Part shown: piece after piece, positions 17,188 through 26,053 of the stretch
Layout: every line of letters begins with the position of its first letter
Position numbering within the stretch: position 1 is the first letter of the stretch
Assembly (NCBI GenBank): GCA_937991645.1
Contig: CALKPL010000004.1
Location: 32,512 to 96,511, forward strand
Source of the DNA: UMGS1783 sp900555065
GTDB lineage: Bacteria; Bacillota; Clostridia; Oscillospirales; UMGS1783
Length of the DNA stretch: 64,000 nt
Direction: 5' to 3'
Notes under the pieces: generated by a model
Database searches by the model: none
What the model was told of the DNA's origin: nothing
What the model saw: only the letters and a program-made list of their open reading frames with translations
Made by a program: the position numbers and the translations under genes

Positions 17188-17228
17188 GCTAATGAATCGT
17201 GGAAAATTTATCAGAATAAGGATGCAGA

Positions 17229-18491
17229 ATGGACGTTGTATTGTTAATACTCAGAATTCTTATGAAAGTTCTGACCGCCTTTTGGGTTATCGTGCTTGGC
17301 TGGCAGCTCATCGTCGGCCTGTGCGGGCTGTTGCCTCTGAAAAACAAGTTCCGGCAAAAACAGGGCAAGGTACAGCGTACCCACCGGTTTGCGGCGGTGA
17401 TCTGCGCTCGTAACGAGGAGCCAGTCATCGGCAAACTGATCGAATCGCTACAACAGCAGAATTACCCGGCTGAGTGCCTGCATATTTTTGTCGTGGCAGA
17501 CAACTGCACCGACAATACCGCGGACGCTGCGCGGCGCGCAGGCGCTGAGGTCTTTGTTCGCAACGATACCGAGCGCGTCGGGAAGGGGCATGCGCTTCGG
17601 TACGCGGTGGACAGGTTGCGTGCCGAATATCCGGACAGGTTTGACGCGCTCGCCGTGTTTGATGCGGACAACCTTGTTTCCGAGGACTTTTTCTGGTCGG
17701 CAAACCGCGCGCTCTGCGATGATGCGGACGTGGTTACGGGAAATCGGATTGCGAAGAACCCGTACGACACCTGGGTGAGCGGATGTTACAGTATTTTCTG
17801 GAATATCACCATGCGCCTGTTCGACGATGCGCACAATAAAATAGGTCTGTCCAGCTTTGTGCACGGGACCGGGTTTGTCACGCGTATGGAACTGATAAAG
17901 GACGGATGGGAGACCGTTACGATCACGGAGGACGGGGAGTTTTCCTGTATACAAAAGTGCAGGGGGCGCCGGATCGTCTATGTGGAAGAGGCTGAGTACT
18001 ATGACGAGCAGCCGACGCGGCTGAAGCACTTTTTCATGCAGTTCTACCGCTGGGAAGTGGGCGGCGTGCAGGGTTTACGGCAGCTGTTCCGGCAGGTTTG
18101 CGCCGCGTTGAAAAACCACCCCATAGAGGCGATTGACAGTCTGCTGTTTTTGCTGCTGCCCGCAGCGCTCAGCGCGTTGATTCTTTCCAGCGTGCTGATG
18201 ATTGTTATGGCCGCGCTCTCGACGCCTCTGGCAACATCGGCGCTTGTGCTTCTGATAAGCGTAGTAATCGGAATCGTTCCGGTGCAGATGCTAGCTCTTT
18301 ATATGACGGCCACCTGCGGGCTGGATTTCAGGCGGCTTTGGAAGTCGATTGTCTTTTTCCCGCTGTTTACCCTGCCCATGTCCGTTCTCGCTCTGGGCGC
18401 GGTGCTGTGGCCTAGGGTGAAATGGCGGGCGATTCCGCACACTGACGCGAGCAGTATTGACGAAGTGCGGGAAAAGACCGGCCGGCAATAG
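17229..18491 (+). CDS. Membrane-bound family 2 glycosyltransferase
   Basis: This 420-residue protein has one N-terminal transmembrane segment (about 3-30). A cytoplasmic GT-A domain follows with FAAVICARNEE, the metal-binding DADN, the TITEDGEFS acid region and QFYRWEVGG (a QxxRW-type motif). At least three C-terminal membrane helices come next (about 295-390). This is the layout of processive GT2 enzymes such as poly-GlcNAc or cellulose-like synthases and of lipid-linked glycosyltransferases. The product cannot be named. It has its own promoter and terminator and no cell-wall gene partners. Confidence 0.85.
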   Translation: MDVVLLILRILMKVLTAFWVIVLGWQLIVGLCGLLPLKNKFRQKQGKVQRTHRFAAVICARNEEPVIGKLIESLQQQNYPAECLHIFVVADNCTDNTADAARRAGAEVFVRNDTERVGKGHALRYAVDRLRAEYPDRFDALAVFDADNLVSEDFFWSANRALCDDADVVTGNRIAKNPYDTWVSGCYSIFWNITMRLFDDAHNKIGLSSFVHGTGFVTRMELIKDGWETVTITEDGEFSCIQKCRGRRIVYVEEAEYYDEQPTRLKHFFMQFYRWEVGGVQGLRQLFRQVCAALKNHPIEAIDSLLFLLLPAALSALILSSVLMIVMAALSTPLATSALVLLISVVIGIVPVQMLALYMTATCGLDFRRLWKSIVFFPLFTLPMSVLALGAVLWPRVKWRAIPHTDASSIDEVREKTGRQ

Positions 18492-18549
18492 TATGCGGCC
18501 GGGGACTGGGGCAGGTATGGCTGCGCGTTTTTGCATATCGTGAAATATG

Positions 18550-18579
18550 CGGCTTCGCTTTGGGCGGAGCCGTTTTTTC
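18550..18579 (+). terminator. Terminator of the glycosyltransferase gene
   Basis: The hairpin CGGCTTCGC-TTTGG-GCGGAGCCG is followed by TTTTTT, 59 bp after the stop codon. Confidence 0.8.
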
Positions 18580-18629
18580 ACCCGCCGCCGCGCACGGCGG
18601 GGAGAAGGCGAGGCGCGTATGAAGATCAC

Positions 18630-18658
18630 TTGACACATTCCGAGTAAAGTGGTAGAAT
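18630..18658 (+). promoter_or_regulatory. Promoter of metY
   Basis: TTGACA at 18630-18635 and TAGAAT at 18653-18658 have a 17-bp spacer. The start codon follows 32 bp later, so there is no room for a SAM riboswitch or T-box downstream of it. Confidence 0.85.
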
Positions 18659-18690
18659 ATTTTTTAATTAAAATTGAAAGAGGTGGCAAA

Positions 18691-19959
18691 ATGAGAATAG
18701 AGACACAGTGCCTGCATGAGGGCTACCATCCGGGAAACGGCGAGCCCCGCGTACTGCCGATTTACCAGAGTACGACATACCGGTACGACTCAACTGAATT
18801 TGTGGGGAAACTTTTTGACATGAAGGCCGAAGGGCACATGTACTCTCGCATATCCAATCCCACCGTTGCCTGCGTCGAAGATAAAATTGCGGCGCTGGAG
18901 GGGGGCGTTGGCGCGCTCTTGACCACTTCCGGACAGATGGCAAACCTGATCAGCCTGCTGAATATACTCGGCTGCGGCGATCATTTTATCAGTTCTGCAG
19001 CGATTTACGGCGGAACGGTCAACCTGTTCGCCGTGACGATGAAGAATATGGGCATCGAATGCACTTTTATTGACAACGACGCGACGGAGGACGAGATCCG
19101 CGCTGCGTTCCGGCCCAACACCAAGGCGATATTCGGCGAAATGATTGCGAATCCGAAGCTCTGTGTGCTGGACCTTGAAAAATATGCGAAGGTCGCGCAT
19201 GAGATGGGCGTTCCGCTGATTGTCGACAACACCTTCGCTACGCCCGTTCTCTGCCGGCCCTTTGAGTGGGGCGCGGATATTGTGACGCATTCCACAAGCA
19301 AGTACATGGACGGTCATGCCTGCGTAGTGGGCGGCGCGATTGTGGACGGCGGCAGTTTTGACTGGGCGAAAAACGGCCGTTATCCCGGTTTGACAGAGCC
19401 GGACGAGTCCTACCACGGCCTTGTCTATGTCAAAGATTTCCCCGCAAATCCATATATAACAAAGGCCAGAATCCAGCTGACCCGCGACTTTGGGTTCTGT
19501 CCGCCGGCGCAGGCTGCATGGCTTACCAATCTCGGCCTGGAAACGCTTGCGCTGCGGGTGGAACGCCACAGCGAGAACGCATTGGCCGTGGCCCGCTATC
19601 TCGCGGGACAGGAGAAAGTGGAGTTTGTAAACTACCCCTTCCTGGAGGGCGACAAGTATTACGATCTTGCGCATAAGTACCTCAAAGGCGGCGCGTCCGG
19701 CGTCGTATCCTTCTCGGTAAAAGGATCTCGAGAAAAGGCGGCCAGGTTTATTGACAGCCTCAAACTCGCCTCACTGGAAGTGCACGTTGCGGAAGTGCGT
19801 ACCGCGGTGCTGCACCCTGCCAGTTCCACGCACCGGCAGCTTACGGACGCGCAGCTCGCCGCCGCCGGCATTACGCCGGGTCTGATTCGGTTCTCCTGCG
19901 GTATTGAAAATATTGAAGATATTCTGGCGGATATCGAACAGGCGCTGGCCCAGGTGTAA
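18691..19959 (+). CDS. metY: O-acetylhomoserine sulfhydrylase-type PLP enzyme (MetY-like)
   Basis: From the ATG at 18691 (AAAGAGGTGG upstream) the protein has 422 residues and belongs to the Cys/Met-metabolism PLP family. The PLP lysine is in THSTSKYMDGHACVVGG. The DGHA(C/T)xxGG context and the insert after it are typical of O-acetylhomoserine (thiol)-lyases rather than the shorter cystathionine lyases. SRISNPT binds the PLP phosphate. It would make homocysteine from O-acetylhomoserine and sulfide. A methionine gamma-lyase role is possible but less favoured by length. It is monocistronic. Confidence 0.85.
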   Translation: MRIETQCLHEGYHPGNGEPRVLPIYQSTTYRYDSTEFVGKLFDMKAEGHMYSRISNPTVACVEDKIAALEGGVGALLTTSGQMANLISLLNILGCGDHFISSAAIYGGTVNLFAVTMKNMGIECTFIDNDATEDEIRAAFRPNTKAIFGEMIANPKLCVLDLEKYAKVAHEMGVPLIVDNTFATPVLCRPFEWGADIVTHSTSKYMDGHACVVGGAIVDGGSFDWAKNGRYPGLTEPDESYHGLVYVKDFPANPYITKARIQLTRDFGFCPPAQAAWLTNLGLETLALRVERHSENALAVARYLAGQEKVEFVNYPFLEGDKYYDLAHKYLKGGASGVVSFSVKGSREKAARFIDSLKLASLEVHVAEVRTAVLHPASSTHRQLTDAQLAAAGITPGLIRFSCGIENIEDILADIEQALAQV

Positions 19960-19980
19960 CCATAAAAGGCGCACAAAATA

Positions 19981-20020
19981 AAAGGGCCGGGAAACACTCT
20001 GTGTTTCCCGGCCCTTTTTC
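19981..20020. terminator. Bidirectional terminator between metY and galE
   Basis: A near-perfect hairpin with arms AAAGGGCCGGGAAACAC and GTGTTTCCCGGCCCTTT is followed by TT. It lies 21 bp after the metY stop and could also end the minus-strand galE transcript. Confidence 0.85.
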
Positions 20021-20250
20021 GCTGGATTGCAAGATCACAGCCTCTGCCGGATAGGGTATCGCATAAAAGCGCTTTGACGCGTGTACCGGTAGGAGAAAAC
20101 AGGGGGGTACATGCCCAAATATCCGTGAGAACGGCAATCGTTTGTATGCGGGCGGCGGCATGCAAAGAATCCAGTGCGCCTGAGGCGTATGCCGGCAACG
20201 GTCTTTCCAGCGCGTACAATGCAGGTACCGGCTTCGCCCGTGGCATGGAC

Positions 20251-21264
20251 TCAAAAGCGGTATCCGTCCGGATTGCGCGACTGCCAGCGCCATGCGTCGC
20301 GGCACATGCTGGCAAGGTCCTTTTCCGCGGTCCAGTGAAGTTCGCGGCGCGCCCTGGACGGGTCGGCATAGCAGACGGCGATATCGCCGGGCCTGCGCGC
20401 GGCGATGCGGAAGGGTACGGGAACGCCGGTCGCCCGCTCAAAAGCAGACACAAGTTCCAGTACGCTGACACCGCTGCCTGTACCGAGGTTGAACGGGTGC
20501 GCGCCGGTATGTGCGCAGGCGAAGTCTGCGGCGCGCACATGGCCTTTCGCCAGGTCGACGACATGAATATAGTCGCGCACGCCGGTGCCGTCCGGGGTCG
20601 GGTAGTCGTTTCCGAAAACGCAAAGCTCTTCCCGCCGTCCAACCGCTGTCTGGCATATAAAGGGCATTAGATTGTTGGGAGTGCCGACAGGATCTTCTCC
20701 AATCAGCCCGCTTTCATGCGCCCCGACGGGATTAAAATAACGAAGGAGCACGCCGCAGAACTCGGAGTCGGCCGCGGCGACGTCGGCAATCATTCGTTCG
20801 CACATGAATTTTGTCCAGCCGTAGGGATTGGCGCAGCCGAGCGCCGCATTCTCCGTCAGCGGCATGGCGTTGTCCGCACGGTAAACAGTGGCGGAAGAGG
20901 AGAACACAAGGCGCTTGACGCCGTGCGCGGCCATGGTCTTGAGCAGCGTTACCGTAGCGCCGACGTTGTTTTCATAATATTTCAGCGGCAGCCGGGTACT
21001 TTCGCCAACCGCTTTGCTGCCGGCGAAGTGGATGACGGCATCTACTGGATAGGATGCAAACACCCTGTCCAGCGCGTCGCGGTTACGAACGTTCAGCCTG
21101 AAACAAGGGAAGTCCGCGCCGCTTAAGCGGCGTACGCGTTCGAGCGCGCGGGGCGAGCTGTTGGAAAAATCGTCAATGACGACGATGTCGTGGCCGGCGG
21201 CGAGCAGTTCCACGCAGGTGTGCGTGCCGATATAACCCGCGCCGCCCGTAATCAGTATGCGCAT
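20251..21264 (-). CDS. galE: UDP-glucose / UDP-GlcNAc 4-epimerase GalE
   Basis: This 337-residue extended short-chain dehydrogenase/reductase has the NAD-binding ITGGAGYIGTH (5-15) and the catalytic set Ser124, Tyr148 and Lys152 (FSSSATVY, NPYGWTKF). It interconverts UDP-Glc/UDP-Gal and in many gut bacteria also UDP-GlcNAc/UDP-GalNAc. It lies 17 bp after the nucleotidyltransferase and has GGAGGG before its ATG. As the last gene of the kinase-uridylyltransferase-epimerase set, it would recycle UDP-sugars. Confidence 0.95.
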   Translation of the reverse strand: MRILITGGAGYIGTHTCVELLAAGHDIVVIDDFSNSSPRALERVRRLSGADFPCFRLNVRNRDALDRVFASYPVDAVIHFAGSKAVGESTRLPLKYYENNVGATVTLLKTMAAHGVKRLVFSSSATVYRADNAMPLTENAALGCANPYGWTKFMCERMIADVAAADSEFCGVLLRYFNPVGAHESGLIGEDPVGTPNNLMPFICQTAVGRREELCVFGNDYPTPDGTGVRDYIHVVDLAKGHVRAADFACAHTGAHPFNLGTGSGVSVLELVSAFERATGVPVPFRIAARRPGDIAVCYADPSRARRELHWTAEKDLASMCRDAWRWQSRNPDGYRF

Positions 21265-21281
21265 ACGATCCCTCCTGCATT

Positions 21282-22211
21282 TTAATCATAACTCTTCCAC
21301 AGCGGCGTGGGGTACAGGCCCTCGTCGGTCATACGGTTCAGCGCCGCCTGTACCAGGGGCCGGTCTTCCCGGTAGGTCATGCCGTACCACGTATCGCGGC
21401 TTGTATAGACGGTCACATGCGCCCGCCCGGCATGGATTGCCCGGCGCACCGTTTCCGGCAGATACAGTTCCGCCCTGTCCGCAGTTGCAGGCGTGAGTGC
21501 GGCGAAAAACGGCGGGATGTCGTCGGCAATCATATCAAACACAGCGGGCGTAAATCCCCACAGATTCATGGAGACGACGCTGCGCGCGGGAATGGCCGTA
21601 AATGTAGCGCCGCTGTCCTCGCTGTACGCCGGTCCGGCGTCGGTCATGCGGATATGCGTGCGCTCGGTGATGTCCGCGAGCAGGCCGCCGCGGACGCTGC
21701 ATACGCCGCGGGAAACCGCGCCGCTTTCACTGAGGGTATTTGCGATATCATAGCCGACCATGGCAAAGTCCGCGCCGCCGCCGTCACAGGCGCGCAGATG
21801 TTCATACATCGCGGCAAAAGCCTCGGGCCCGTAGTAATCGTCGGCGTTTATCGTGGCAAACGGCGCGTCGACCGCGCTGCGGCAGCAGTAGACGGCATGC
21901 GCAGTCCCCCATGGTTTGCTGCGGCCTGCCGGCGGGCACAGCCCTGCAGGCAGGTCGTCCATACGCTGCAGGGCAATGGAAAGATCCATACCGCACCCCT
22001 TCCGCTTCCCAAGCAGCGATTGAAAATCCGCTTCCATATGCGGCGCGATCAGGAACACCGCGCGCTTAAACCCTGCGCGCCGGGCGTCAAACAGGGAGTA
22101 GTCGGTCAGGATCTCGCCGGCGCGGCCGATTCTGTCTATTTGTTTCGCGCCGCCGTAACGGCTGCCCATGCCCGCCGCCATAACGACCAGGATCGGTTCG
22201 CTTTGGTTCAT
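21282..22211 (-). CDS. Sugar-1-phosphate nucleotidyltransferase (probable UTP-dependent)
   Basis: This 309-residue protein opens with VVMAAGMGSRYGGAKQ, a GxGSRx-K nucleotide-binding loop of the NTP-transferase fold. It carries NADDYYG, the Asp pair used for metal and sugar binding, and WGTAHAVYC. It differs from standard GalU/GlmU. Its ATG overlaps the kinase stop (ATGA), with GGGAGGTGA just before. In the galacto-N-biose operon of Bifidobacterium this slot is filled by a GalT-type hexose-1-phosphate uridylyltransferase. Here a pyrophosphorylase-like enzyme sits there instead, presumably using UTP plus the kinase product. Confidence 0.8.
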   Translation of the reverse strand: MNQSEPILVVMAAGMGSRYGGAKQIDRIGRAGEILTDYSLFDARRAGFKRAVFLIAPHMEADFQSLLGKRKGCGMDLSIALQRMDDLPAGLCPPAGRSKPWGTAHAVYCCRSAVDAPFATINADDYYGPEAFAAMYEHLRACDGGGADFAMVGYDIANTLSESGAVSRGVCSVRGGLLADITERTHIRMTDAGPAYSEDSGATFTAIPARSVVSMNLWGFTPAVFDMIADDIPPFFAALTPATADRAELYLPETVRRAIHAGRAHVTVYTSRDTWYGMTYREDRPLVQAALNRMTDEGLYPTPLWKSYD

Positions 22212-23317
22212 TTTTCCGTCACCTCCCGGATAATGCGGCGCATTTCATCCCAATGCGCTTCCATGTCCGCCGTGAGCGCGAGCTGTGTGCGCGCGCGGTC
22301 CAGGTTCTGCCGCGGCCGGCTTGTTTTAAAGTAGACGTCGCCGTTCAAATAATCGGCAAGAAAGCGCATGCCGTTTTCAAACGTCATCATTTTCGCGCCA
22401 AGCGGTAGCGCGTCTGTTTCCGCGGGCGTAAGGCCGCTTGTGCCGCCGAGGGTAAACCCTTCGGCATACTGCCGGTAGCGCGTAAGGTCAATGCCGCAGC
22501 GGTGCAGATCCAACGAGTCCTCCGCTATGGTATTCGCACCGAAACGTATGGCGTCCCCAAAATCATAGGCGGTGAGCCCCGGCATGACCGTGTCCAGATC
22601 GATCACGCAGACGCCCTCTCCGGTATCGGCGTCGATGAGCACGTTGTTGAACTTGGTGTCGTTGTGCGTGACGCGCACCGGAAGTTCGCCCGCTTTGCGC
22701 ATTTGTTCCAGCAGCGGCGTTTCGTCCCGCCGCGCCATGATGAATTCGAGTTCGGCCTGCACTTCGCATACCCGGCCGCAGGCGTCTCTACGTACGGCGT
22801 CCTCCAGCTGGCCAAGGCGAGCGGCGGTGTCGTGAAACCCGGGCAGGGTCTCGTGCAGGGTGCGCGCAGGGAAGTCGGAGAGCAGGCGGGAGAATTTGCC
22901 GAAGGTGCGCGCCGCACTGTAAAACATGCCGGGGCTTTCCGGCATGTCATAGCTGACCGTGTTCTCCACATAGACGTACATGCGCCAGCAGTCTTTGCGG
23001 CTATCGCTATAATAGGCGCGGCCGTCCGGCGTATATACGAGGCTGAGCGCGCCGCGCGGATCCGCATTTTCCTGCCTGAGCTTCATTTGCAGATGCGCCG
23101 TCACCGCCGCGATATTTTCCATCAGCGCCGCCACGTCGGAGAACACGCGCCGGTTGATGCGCTGGAGTATAAACGAGCGCGGGGTCGGACCGGTACTGGT
23201 GACGAGAAACGTATCGTTAATATGCCCGTGTCCATGAGGGCGCACGCGGAGTGTTTCATTGCCGGGCAGCCATCGGCACGCCGCCGCATACGCTCTTGCA
23301 TCGAGGGTTTCATCCAT
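22208..23317 (-). CDS. N-acetylhexosamine 1-kinase-like phosphotransferase (NahK/LnpB family)
   Basis: This 369-residue APH-fold kinase has an N-terminal ligand loop HGHINDTFLV, the catalytic HNDTKFNNVLID (Brenner-type, Asp base) and the metal-binding VIDLDTVMPG. This pairing closely resembles the anomeric kinase NahK of bifidobacteria, which phosphorylates C1 of GlcNAc/GalNAc and also Gal/Glc. It is the first gene of a three-gene set ending with galE. A linked GH112 lacto-N-biose phosphorylase, the partner in bifidobacteria, is not in the window. The substrate is inferred. Confidence 0.82.
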   Translation of the reverse strand: MDETLDARAYAAACRWLPGNETLRVRPHGHGHINDTFLVTSTGPTPRSFILQRINRRVFSDVAALMENIAAVTAHLQMKLRQENADPRGALSLVYTPDGRAYYSDSRKDCWRMYVYVENTVSYDMPESPGMFYSAARTFGKFSRLLSDFPARTLHETLPGFHDTAARLGQLEDAVRRDACGRVCEVQAELEFIMARRDETPLLEQMRKAGELPVRVTHNDTKFNNVLIDADTGEGVCVIDLDTVMPGLTAYDFGDAIRFGANTIAEDSLDLHRCGIDLTRYRQYAEGFTLGGTSGLTPAETDALPLGAKMMTFENGMRFLADYLNGDVYFKTSRPRQNLDRARTQLALTADMEAHWDEMRRIIREVTEK

Positions 23318-23366
23318 AGCGTTATCCCTGCTTTCATAGTCTTTTTTGGTAAATTATAAAATACTA

Positions 23367-23395
23367 TTGAAATACATATATCTGTATTTTATAAT
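23367..23395 (+). promoter_or_regulatory. Promoter of the AraC regulator with an operator in its spacer
   Basis: TTGAAA at 23367-23372 and TATAAT at 23390-23395 have a 17-bp spacer. An inverted repeat AAATACA-N6-TGTATTT at 23370-23389 fills the spacer. A TATAAT on the minus strand (complement of 23353-23358) would serve the divergent kinase operon. One bound protein could thus control both directions. Confidence 0.6.
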
Positions 23396-23456
23396 AATAA
23401 ACGTTGTATGTCTTTTTATGAACAGACACAGTTTTTGCAGAAAAGGTTGTGAGGGC

Positions 23457-24338
23457 ATGTTCCGGAAAACGCAGCTTGGCGAAGTCGTCACAGTGGACGC
23501 GGTGATCTCCATACACTATTTCGACTATAGCCGCAATTTTTCTTTCCCCGGCGAAGCGCATGATTTTTGGGAGATGGTTTTTATCGACAGCGGCGAGGTT
23601 GTAGCGACCGCGGATGGGACAGATCTGCTTCTGCGCCGCGGCGAGGTTCTATTTCACAGGCCGGGAGAGTACCATGCCATACGGGCAAACGGCGATTTTG
23701 CCGGAGTCGTTGTGATCACCTTTGACACGCGCAGCGACGCGGCCTCGCATTTGGCCGGGCAGCGTGCAACGCTGGACGATGTGCAGAAGGCGTACATTTC
23801 TCAGGTGCTGAAAACGGCGGCCCAGACCTTTGCCGGCCCGCTTGATATCGTGGATCAGACCGCGCTTGTGAAGCTGACGGACGCGCCTTTCGGCGCGGAA
23901 CAGGTGATTAAAAATCAGTTGGAACTGCTGCTTATCAGCATCATCCGGCCGCTGGTGTCGGACAGAGCGGCAGCCGGCGACGGCGTCAGCGGCCGCGCCA
24001 GTGAAGAAGTGATCGTATCCCGGATAAAAAAGATTCTGGAAGAAAATATATACGGCAATATTACGCTTGACGAAATTTGCAGCCATATAAATTTTTCAAA
24101 ATCCTATATCAAATCGACATTTAAAAAAGCGACCGGTTGCGGAATACACCAGATGTATGTACAGATGAAGATATCCCTGTCCAAACGTCTGCTTAGCGAG
24201 GAGATCTATTCGGTTTCGGAAATCAGTGAAAAACTGGGATTCAGCTCCATTCATCATTTTTCCAGAGCGTTTAAACAGGCGGTCGGCATGCCGCCGACCG
24301 CCTATGTCAAATCTGTGCGCCGCCGCGCGCTCCTGTGA
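23457..24338 (+). CDS. AraC-family transcriptional regulator with cupin sensor
   Basis: From the ATG at 23457 (AAAAGG upstream) the protein has 293 residues. An N-terminal cupin-like sugar-binding half (FWEMVFIDSGEV, LFHRPGEYHAI) precedes two helix-turn-helix motifs in the last 100 residues (ITLDEICSHINFSKSYIKSTF and VSEISEKLGFSSIHHFSRAF). It is divergent from the kinase-nucleotidyltransferase-galE set, so it most likely controls that operon in response to a sugar. Longer in-frame starts exist but lie within or near the promoter. Its 3' end overlaps the convergent aldose-epimerase gene by 32 bp. Confidence 0.85.
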   Translation: MFRKTQLGEVVTVDAVISIHYFDYSRNFSFPGEAHDFWEMVFIDSGEVVATADGTDLLLRRGEVLFHRPGEYHAIRANGDFAGVVVITFDTRSDAASHLAGQRATLDDVQKAYISQVLKTAAQTFAGPLDIVDQTALVKLTDAPFGAEQVIKNQLELLLISIIRPLVSDRAAAGDGVSGRASEEVIVSRIKKILEENIYGNITLDEICSHINFSKSYIKSTFKKATGCGIHQMYVQMKISLSKRLLSEEIYSVSEISEKLGFSSIHHFSRAFKQAVGMPPTAYVKSVRRRALL

Positions 24339-25362
24339 GCCGTCGCGCGCTTATGGAAGTGGAAAGCGAAACGCCTGCGCCGGCGGGGACGTCAATCATT
24401 CCAAGCCCGGTCTCGCCGCGCTGCGCATAGCAGGGCGCGTTTGAGAGCCAGGTCTGCGGTTCAAGCCCGACAAAGCCGTGTCGCGCGTCATCGTTCCAGA
24501 TAATCCAGTGCCGGTAGAGGCCGCCGGCCCGGTAGCGAACCTCATAGCCGCTAAACGCGTCGATCAGCAGCGCTTCGTTGGGCCTTGCCGGGTCTCGTCT
24601 GTACAGCCGGTCGATTGGTCCTGCCAGCGGGGGATAGCCCTCCGCGGCGAGCTTGCGCTCAAAATCGTCGAGCGGATCGTCTATGCGCAGCGGATAACCC
24701 GTTTCCGGATCAAGCCGGCAGCGGCTTTGCAGGGGAAGGCGTAGCAGGACGTTTTCCGCGCGGCTGTATGGGGCGAACGGGACGCGGAACGCGGTGTGGA
24801 ACGACAGGCCGAAGGGCAGGGCGTAAGATTCATTGTTGAAAACAGTGAAAACCTGCGAAAGCCCATGAGGGGAAAGTGTATACTGAATGCGGAAATCGAC
24901 GTTTTCTCCGAAACTGGCCGCAATATCGGGCTGGGTTTTACCACTGCACAGAAGGCGCACCACAGCGCGTCCGCCGCGGCCCTCCGCCAGTTCCACCCTC
25001 CAGGGCAGGCAGTGCAGCAACCCGTGCAGACATGCGCCGTCGTCCGTATTCGGCGGGAAAGAGAAGGTTTTGCCCTTGTAAACAAACGAGCCGTCCTGAA
25101 TCCGGTTCGGCGGACAGAGGATGGGGATTCCATAGGAATACGGTTCGCGAAGCAGCGCCGCCTCGTCGGGCGGGGTGTGCAAAATCCGCAGCGGGCCGTA
25201 GGATAGCGAAATCAGGTTCGCGCCATGATCCGGAAGCAATGCGGCGAGGTAGCCGCCGGCGGACAGGAGTATGGCCCGCATTCCGCGGAATTCAGACCTT
25301 TCGGCAGCCGCCGCGCCGGCGCTGGAGAAACCGGAAGCGGAGGACTGAAAGCGGCGGTCCAT
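24307..25362 (-). CDS. Aldose 1-epimerase (galactose mutarotase)-like protein
   Basis: From the ATG at 25362 the protein has 351 residues. It has the galactose-mutarotase beta-sandwich pattern: LLPDHGANLISLSY near the start, then YGIPILCPPNRIQDG, the catalytic-type histidine in LHGLLHCLPW, FGLSFHTAFRVPF, and a late FVGLEPQTWLSNAP that supplies the usual Glu. It lies 4 bp after the aldolase gene on the same strand, so the two form an operon. The start is uncertain because no strong ribosome site is seen. The family also includes sugar-phosphate epimerases. Confidence 0.8.
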   Translation of the reverse strand: MDRRFQSSASGFSSAGAAAAERSEFRGMRAILLSAGGYLAALLPDHGANLISLSYGPLRILHTPPDEAALLREPYSYGIPILCPPNRIQDGSFVYKGKTFSFPPNTDDGACLHGLLHCLPWRVELAEGRGGRAVVRLLCSGKTQPDIAASFGENVDFRIQYTLSPHGLSQVFTVFNNESYALPFGLSFHTAFRVPFAPYSRAENVLLRLPLQSRCRLDPETGYPLRIDDPLDDFERKLAAEGYPPLAGPIDRLYRRDPARPNEALLIDAFSGYEVRYRAGGLYRHWIIWNDDARHGFVGLEPQTWLSNAPCYAQRGETGLGMIDVPAGAGVSLSTSISARRLTGARGGAQI

Positions 25363-25366
25363 ACGC

Positions 25367-26053
25367 TTATTGCTTAAAAAAGTCCGGGTTGTCGCGCAGC
25401 CGCTGCGGCACGTTGTCGGTGCCGAAACGCGTAACGCCCTGTTCCACAGCGAGAACCATATGCGCAAGATCGGGGCAGCCCGACCATTTGAGCTGCACGA
25501 TGCCTTTTTCCACTTCGCTGCGGAAACGTTTCACAATAAAATCATGCATGACATGATACTTGATAAAATCGCCGCCGCCTTCGATGATATATTCGCCCAG
25601 CCGCGCCATTTCGTCTTCAGTGGGAATGAGCGCGTTGTTCTGGTCGTACGGGAAATAGACGATAAATTTGGTTACGATATCGGGCTTTGTATCTTTGGCG
25701 GCCTTGACTACGTCCGCTATTTCATTTTTGACATAATCGTATTCTCCATTGCGCAGCCGCGAGAAGTTGACGACTGTGTCCACCTCGGTAGCGCCGTTGC
25801 GAATCGCGTCCACCGCTTCAAATATTTTGGACTTAGTAGTGGATGCGCCCTGCGGAAAGCCGACAACGGCGCCGATATCGGCCCTGCCGGCGAGCAGTTC
25901 TGCCGCGCGCTCCACTTTATCACCGTTTACTACAAGGGACCGAAATCCGTAATCGAGCACTTCCTGCGCGTATTGGCGTACCATGTAATCAGGGCAGCAG
26001 TGCCCCAGCAGAGAATGGTCCTGCAGGCTGCAGATATATTCTTTTGTAATCAT
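25367..26053 (-). CDS. DeoC-like class I aldolase
   Basis: From the ATG at 26053 (AAGGAGGT upstream) the protein has 228 residues with a TIM-barrel DeoC pattern: VVGFPQGASTTKSKIFEA, then GATEVDTVVNF, then GGDFIKYHVMHDF. The last contains a lysine at the place of the DERA Schiff-base Lys, but DERA normally reads FxKTSTGF there. That change suggests a different phosphorylated or longer-chain substrate. It heads a two-gene unit with the mutarotase homologue. A TATAAT-type -10 lies at 26098-26103 (minus). I would call it deoxyribose-phosphate aldolase-like rather than proven deoC. Confidence 0.7.
   Translation of the reverse strand: MITKEYICSLQDHSLLGHCCPDYMVRQYAQEVLDYGFRSLVVNGDKVERAAELLAGRADIGAVVGFPQGASTTKSKIFEAVDAIRNGATEVDTVVNFSRLRNGEYDYVKNEIADVVKAAKDTKPDIVTKFIVYFPYDQNNALIPTEDEMARLGEYIIEGGGDFIKYHVMHDFIVKRFRSEVEKGIVQLKWSGCPDLAHMVLAVEQGVTRFGTDNVPQRLRDNPDFFKQ

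Noticed and set aside
18580..18690. SAM riboswitch or T-box before metY
   Set aside because: The promoter lies only about 30 bp before the start codon, which leaves no room for such a leader.
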